From Propionicimonas sp020161015 (GTDB lineage Bacteria > Actinomycetota > Actinomycetes > Propionibacteriales > Propionibacteriaceae): a stretch of DNA of 64,000 nt. The DNA lies in contig NZ_CAXWGX010000023.1 in the NCBI RefSeq assembly GCF_964266745.1, forward strand, positions 62,001-126,000, given 5' to 3'. Of this stretch, positions 60,755 to 64,000 are shown piece after piece; the stretch's first letter is position 1; the number at the start of each line of letters is the position of its first letter. A model generated the notes under the pieces. It saw only the letters and a program-made list of their open reading frames with translations. It searched no databases and was not told the DNA's origin. A program made the position numbers and the translations under genes.

Positions 60755-62284
60755 ATGACAGCGGAGGTGACGGCGAGCGCGGGCGTCCCGCGATTGTCGG
60801 TCCAGGGCATTTCGAAGAGCTTCGAGGCGATCCATGCCCTGCGCGACGTCTCCTTCGACCTCGCCCCCGGCGAGATCCACGCCCTGGTGGGGGAGAACGG
60901 CGCCGGCAAGTCCACGCTGGTGGGCGTCATCACCGGCCTCCTCCAGGCCGACCACGGCCACGTGCTGCTCAACGGCACGGACGTCCGCTTCCACAATCCG
61001 CTGGAGGCGCGCACCAAGGGCGTCGCGGCGGTGTTCCAGGACCCGAACCTCTTCCCGCACCTGTCGATCGCGGAGAACATCGTCACCGGCGCCTACCCGC
61101 GCAAGGGCCCGCTGCTGGACCGCGCGGCCATGCGCGGCCTGGCCCGCACCAAGCTCGAGCAGCTCGGCTTCGACCTCGACCCCGACCGCCTGGTGGCCGA
61201 GCTCACCGTGGCCGAGGCCCAGTTCGTCGAGATCGCCCGCGCGGTCGAGCCGGGCCTCCAGCTGCTGATCCTGGACGAGCCGACCAGCGCGCTCACCCCG
61301 TCCGAGGCCGGCCGGCTGTACACGATGGTCGAGGCGCTGAAGGCCGCCGGCACCACCGTGGTCTGGATCTCCCACCGCATGGACGAGATCCGCCGCCTCG
61401 CCGACACCATCACGGTGCTGCGGGACGGCCAGCACGTGGTCACCGCTCCGGCGTCCGAACTCGGCGACGACGACATGATCAAGGCGATGGTGGGCCGTTC
61501 GGTCGCCCTCCAGCGCGTCCCCCGCACCGAGGAGCTCGGCCCGGTCCGGCTGCGGGTGCGCGACCTGAACCTGGCCGGCACGTTCGCCGACATCTCCTTC
61601 GACGTCGCGGAGGGCGAGATCGTCGCGATCGCCGGGCTGGTCGGCTCGGGCCGCTCGGAGATCCAGCAGGCGGTCTTCGGCCTCAGCCCTGAGGTCACCG
61701 GAACCATCGAGGTGGACGGCGAGGCCGTGCGTCCCGACAGCCCCGCGGTGATGGCCCGCAAGGGCGTGGTCTACCTGCCGGAGGACCGGGACGCCGAGGG
61801 GATCATCTCCTCGATGAGCATCACCGCGAACATCGCGCTGCCCAGCATCCGCAGCCTGTCGAAGGCCGGCTTCATGGCCCCGCGCAAGGAGCGGGCGCTG
61901 GCCGCCGGCCAGCGCGAGGCGCTCAGCATCAAGGGCGAGATCTCCGCCCTGGTCAGCTCGCTGTCGGGCGGCAACCGGCAGAAGGTGGCGCTGGCCCGCT
62001 GGCTGGCCACCAACCCCCGCGTCCTGCTGCTCGACGAGCCCACCCACGGCATCGACGTCGGCACGAAGGTGCAGGTGCACGACATGATGCGCCGCCTCGC
62101 GCGGCAGCAGCGGATGGCGATCCTGATGGTCTCCTCCGACCTTCCGGAGGTGCTCGCGGTGAGCGACCGGGTGCTGGTGATCCGGCGCGGACGCCTGGCC
62201 GCGACCATCGACATCGAGGACGCCACGCAGGAGAACATCATGGCCGCCGCGACGGCTGGTCGAGTCGAGGAAGGCACGAAGTGA
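60755..62284 (+). CDS. Sugar ABC transporter ATP-binding protein (RbsA/RhaT type)
   Basis: A 509-aa protein with two fused ATPase domains, typical of carbohydrate CUT2 importers. NBD1: Walker A LVGENGAGKST and Walker B LLILDEPTSALTP. NBD2 has a degenerate Walker A (GLVGSGRSEIQ), then signature LSGGNRQKVALARWL and LLLDEPTHGIDVG. It powers uptake of the substrate for the divergent operon. Followed by a permease gene with an ATGA-type 4-bp overlap (GTGA). ATG at 60755 is preceded by a GGAAGG ribosome-binding site. Confidence 0.95.
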   Translation: MTAEVTASAGVPRLSVQGISKSFEAIHALRDVSFDLAPGEIHALVGENGAGKSTLVGVITGLLQADHGHVLLNGTDVRFHNPLEARTKGVAAVFQDPNLFPHLSIAENIVTGAYPRKGPLLDRAAMRGLARTKLEQLGFDLDPDRLVAELTVAEAQFVEIARAVEPGLQLLILDEPTSALTPSEAGRLYTMVEALKAAGTTVVWISHRMDEIRRLADTITVLRDGQHVVTAPASELGDDDMIKAMVGRSVALQRVPRTEELGPVRLRVRDLNLAGTFADISFDVAEGEIVAIAGLVGSGRSEIQQAVFGLSPEVTGTIEVDGEAVRPDSPAVMARKGVVYLPEDRDAEGIISSMSITANIALPSIRSLSKAGFMAPRKERALAAGQREALSIKGEISALVSSLSGGNRQKVALARWLATNPRVLLLDEPTHGIDVGTKVQVHDMMRRLARQQRMAILMVSSDLPEVLAVSDRVLVIRRGRLAATIDIEDATQENIMAAATAGRVEEGTK

Positions 62285-63309
62285 GTGAGCCATCGGTCCT
62301 GGAGCGACTGCGCCTGAGCGGCAGCGGCGGCGCGGCGCTGCGCGTCCGCTTCATCGGCGTGCTCGCTTTCCAGGTGCTGCTGATCGTGGTGTTCACCGCG
62401 CTCAACCCGCGCTTCATCGGCTGGGACAACGCCCAGAGCATCCTGTTCACCGCCGCCATCCTCGCGATGGCCGCCGCCGGCCAGACGCTCGTCGTGCTCA
62501 CCGGCAACCTCGACCTGTCGGTCGGCTCGATCATGGGGCTGTGCGCGTACGTCGTCTTCGACGTGACGAGCCAGGCGCCCTGGCTGGCGGGGCTCACGGT
62601 CCCGTTCGCCGTCGCCCTCGGGGCGGTGCTCGGCCTGGTCAACGGCCTGCTCGTGACCTATCTCAAGATCCCGTCGATGGTCGCCACGCTCGGCACGCTG
62701 TCGGTCTACCGCGGGCTGGTGTCCTTCTACGCCAACGCGATGGAGGTGACCAGCGGCGAGCTGCCCCAGTGGATGCGGACGCTGGCCACCGTCCGCTGGC
62801 TCGGGCTGTCGTCCTACGTGTGGATCGCGGTCCTGGTCGTCGTCCTCGTCGGCCTGGCGCTCAGCCTGCTGCCGTGGGGACGCAAGCTCTACGCCCTCGG
62901 CTCGAACGCCCGCGCGGCCTACTACTACGGCCTGAACGAGAACGGCATCCTCGTCGGCGCCTACGTCGCCGCCGGCGGCATCGCCGGCTTCGTGGGGCTG
63001 CTGCTCGGCGCGCAGGTGGGCAACATCAACTCCCTGCTGGCCTCGGGCATCGAGATGCAGGTGCTGGCAGCGGTCGTGATCGGCGGCGTGAGCATCTGGG
63101 GCGGCTCGGGCAGCGTCTACGGCGCAGCGCTCGGCGCGATCGTGCTGGCCACGATCAACAACGGCCTGGTGCTGCTGGGCGTCCAGGAGTTCTACCGGCT
63201 GCTGATCCAGGGCCTGGCCATCGTGGCGGCGGTCGCGGTGGACGCCCTGGTGCAGAAACGGGTGCTCACGGCCACCCGGCGGCGCGTCATCCTGGAGGTG
63301 GCGGCATGA
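62281..63309 (+). CDS. Sugar ABC transporter permease 1 (RbsC/RhaP-like)
   Basis: A 342-aa BPD_transp_2 permease with about nine to ten hydrophobic segments. Characteristic GQTLVVLTGNLDLSVGSIMGL, KIPSMVATLGTLSVYRGLV, ALGSNARAAYYYGLN and VIGGVSIWGGSGSVYGAALGA. GTG start at 62281 inside the ATPase stop. Followed at once by a second permease, as in rhamnose- or AI-2-type importers which use two different permeases. Confidence 0.93.
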   Translation: MSEPSVLERLRLSGSGGAALRVRFIGVLAFQVLLIVVFTALNPRFIGWDNAQSILFTAAILAMAAAGQTLVVLTGNLDLSVGSIMGLCAYVVFDVTSQAPWLAGLTVPFAVALGAVLGLVNGLLVTYLKIPSMVATLGTLSVYRGLVSFYANAMEVTSGELPQWMRTLATVRWLGLSSYVWIAVLVVVLVGLALSLLPWGRKLYALGSNARAAYYYGLNENGILVGAYVAAGGIAGFVGLLLGAQVGNINSLLASGIEMQVLAAVVIGGVSIWGGSGSVYGAALGAIVLATINNGLVLLGVQEFYRLLIQGLAIVAAVAVDALVQKRVLTATRRRVILEVAA

Positions 63310-64000
63310 GCCGGGTGCTGCGGTCCTTCTCCGCCGAGCTGCTGCTGGTGGCGCTGATCGTGCTGGCCGCGATCTGGTCGAGCCAGCTGTCGCCCTACTT
63401 CCTCGACCTGAACAACCTGATGAACTCCGCGGCCTTCTTCGTGGTGTTCGGGCTGATGGCCTTCGGGCTGTTCCCCGTGGTCGTCCAGGGCGAGATCGAC
63501 ATCTCGCTGGCCTCGACCCTCGCCGTGGCCAGCGTCCTGTTCGCCAAGCTGTCGGTCGCCGGCGTCCCGGTGCTGGTCGCGCTGCCGGTGGTGCTCGCGG
63601 CCACCGCGCTGCTGGGAGCCGTCAACGGCGTCCTGGTGGCCTACGCCGGCCTGCCGTCCCTGGCCGTGACGCTGGGCACCCTCGGCGCCTACCGCGGCGT
63701 CGCGTACCTGCTGGCCGGGGACGCCGGCGTCACCGGCCTCACCCCCGAGTACACGTTCCTCGGCCTGTCCTGGGTCGGCGTCGTGCCGTCCACGGTCGTC
63801 CTCTTCCTGATCTTCGCCGTGGTGATCGGCGTGCTGATGGAGGCCACCCGCTTCGGCCGCTACAGCTACGCCATCGGCTCCAACCCCGACGCCTCCCGTA
63901 CCGCGGCCGTGCCGGTGCGCCAGACCCGCGTGATCGCCTACGCCGTGGCCGGGGCGGCCGCCGGGCTCGCCGGCTTCGTCTGGGTGAACCAGTACCAGTC
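63306..64000 (+). CDS. Sugar ABC transporter permease 2, partial (3' end off window)
   Basis: About 231 codons of a second CUT2 permease, starting in an ATGA overlap with the first. GLFPVVVQGEIDISLASTLAVA, LPSLAVTLGTLGAYRGVAYL and YAIGSNPDASRTAAVPV are family hallmarks. The binding protein gene is not in the window and probably follows to the right. With two permeases the importer is heteromeric. Confidence 0.92.
   Translation, partial: MSRVLRSFSAELLLVALIVLAAIWSSQLSPYFLDLNNLMNSAAFFVVFGLMAFGLFPVVVQGEIDISLASTLAVASVLFAKLSVAGVPVLVALPVVLAATALLGAVNGVLVAYAGLPSLAVTLGTLGAYRGVAYLLAGDAGVTGLTPEYTFLGLSWVGVVPSTVVLFLIFAVVIGVLMEATRFGRYSYAIGSNPDASRTAAVPVRQTRVIAYAVAGAAAGLAGFVWVNQYQ

Overview
The window is high-GC DNA with actinobacterial features: a GlnR-type operator of four half-sites upstream of glnA, lipoproteins with lipoboxes, frequent GTG/TTG starts and ATGA-overlapping operons. 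Gene content fits a member of the Propionibacteriales. That placement is an inference from gene style, not from a marker gene.

Chromosomal left part (1-18.9 kb): a multidomain persulfide/CoA-disulfide reductase that runs off the left edge, an aminodeoxychorismate lyase-type PLP enzyme, a DUF2249 protein next to a decayed multicopper oxidase, glnA with its operator, an RDD membrane protein, and a complete peptide-type ABC importer (binding protein, two permeases, fused double ATPase). Next come tRNA-Phe, tRNA-Asp and tRNA-Glu with a GT28/MGDG-synthase-like gene between them, a secreted SH3b/M15-like wall enzyme, a small zincin, and a membrane-anchored protein resembling the GroEL apical domain. 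Two intergenic regions hold mirror-symmetric arrays of a ~20-bp repeat (2.55 and 4.64 kb). Another intergenic region (13.7-14.1 kb) has two related hairpins around a degenerate repeat tract.

Integrated element (18,967-39,559): a 45-bp direct repeat of the tRNA-Lys 3' end bounds about 20.6 kb of mostly lower-GC DNA. It carries a tyrosine integrase, an excisionase-like HTH protein, a MobF relaxase-helicase with a candidate oriT, and cargo, but no type IV secretion genes, so it looks like an integrative mobilizable element. The cargo is defence-like: a 1258-residue STAND-type ATPase, a DUF4238 protein, a HepT/MNT toxin-antitoxin pair with an HTH-fused antitoxin, a metallophosphoesterase, a zinc-ribbon/NERD protein, and a C5-methyltransferase plus Vsr-like nuclease. 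Facing the last two is an operon of a 75-aa protein, a MORC/MutL-like GHKL ATPase, an unknown 285-aa protein and a DUF6339-like protein. This methylase-nuclease-GHKL set is the best candidate for a poorly described system.

Right part (39.6-64 kb): a close paralogue of the element's NERD gene lies just outside attR. It is followed by SRPBCC, OsmC and quinone oxidoreductase genes, a TIR-transmembrane-propeller protein, a secreted trypsin-like protease, a DUF4062-STAND protein, a lipoprotein, a VOC protein and RecQ. The window ends in a carbohydrate/polyol locus. A leftward operon (mannitol-1-phosphate-dehydrogenase-like, class II aldolase, SorC regulator, FGGY kinase, MDR dehydrogenase) diverges from a rightward ribose/rhamnose-type ABC importer. 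The region between them contains a perfect 16-bp palindrome that is probably the SorC operator.
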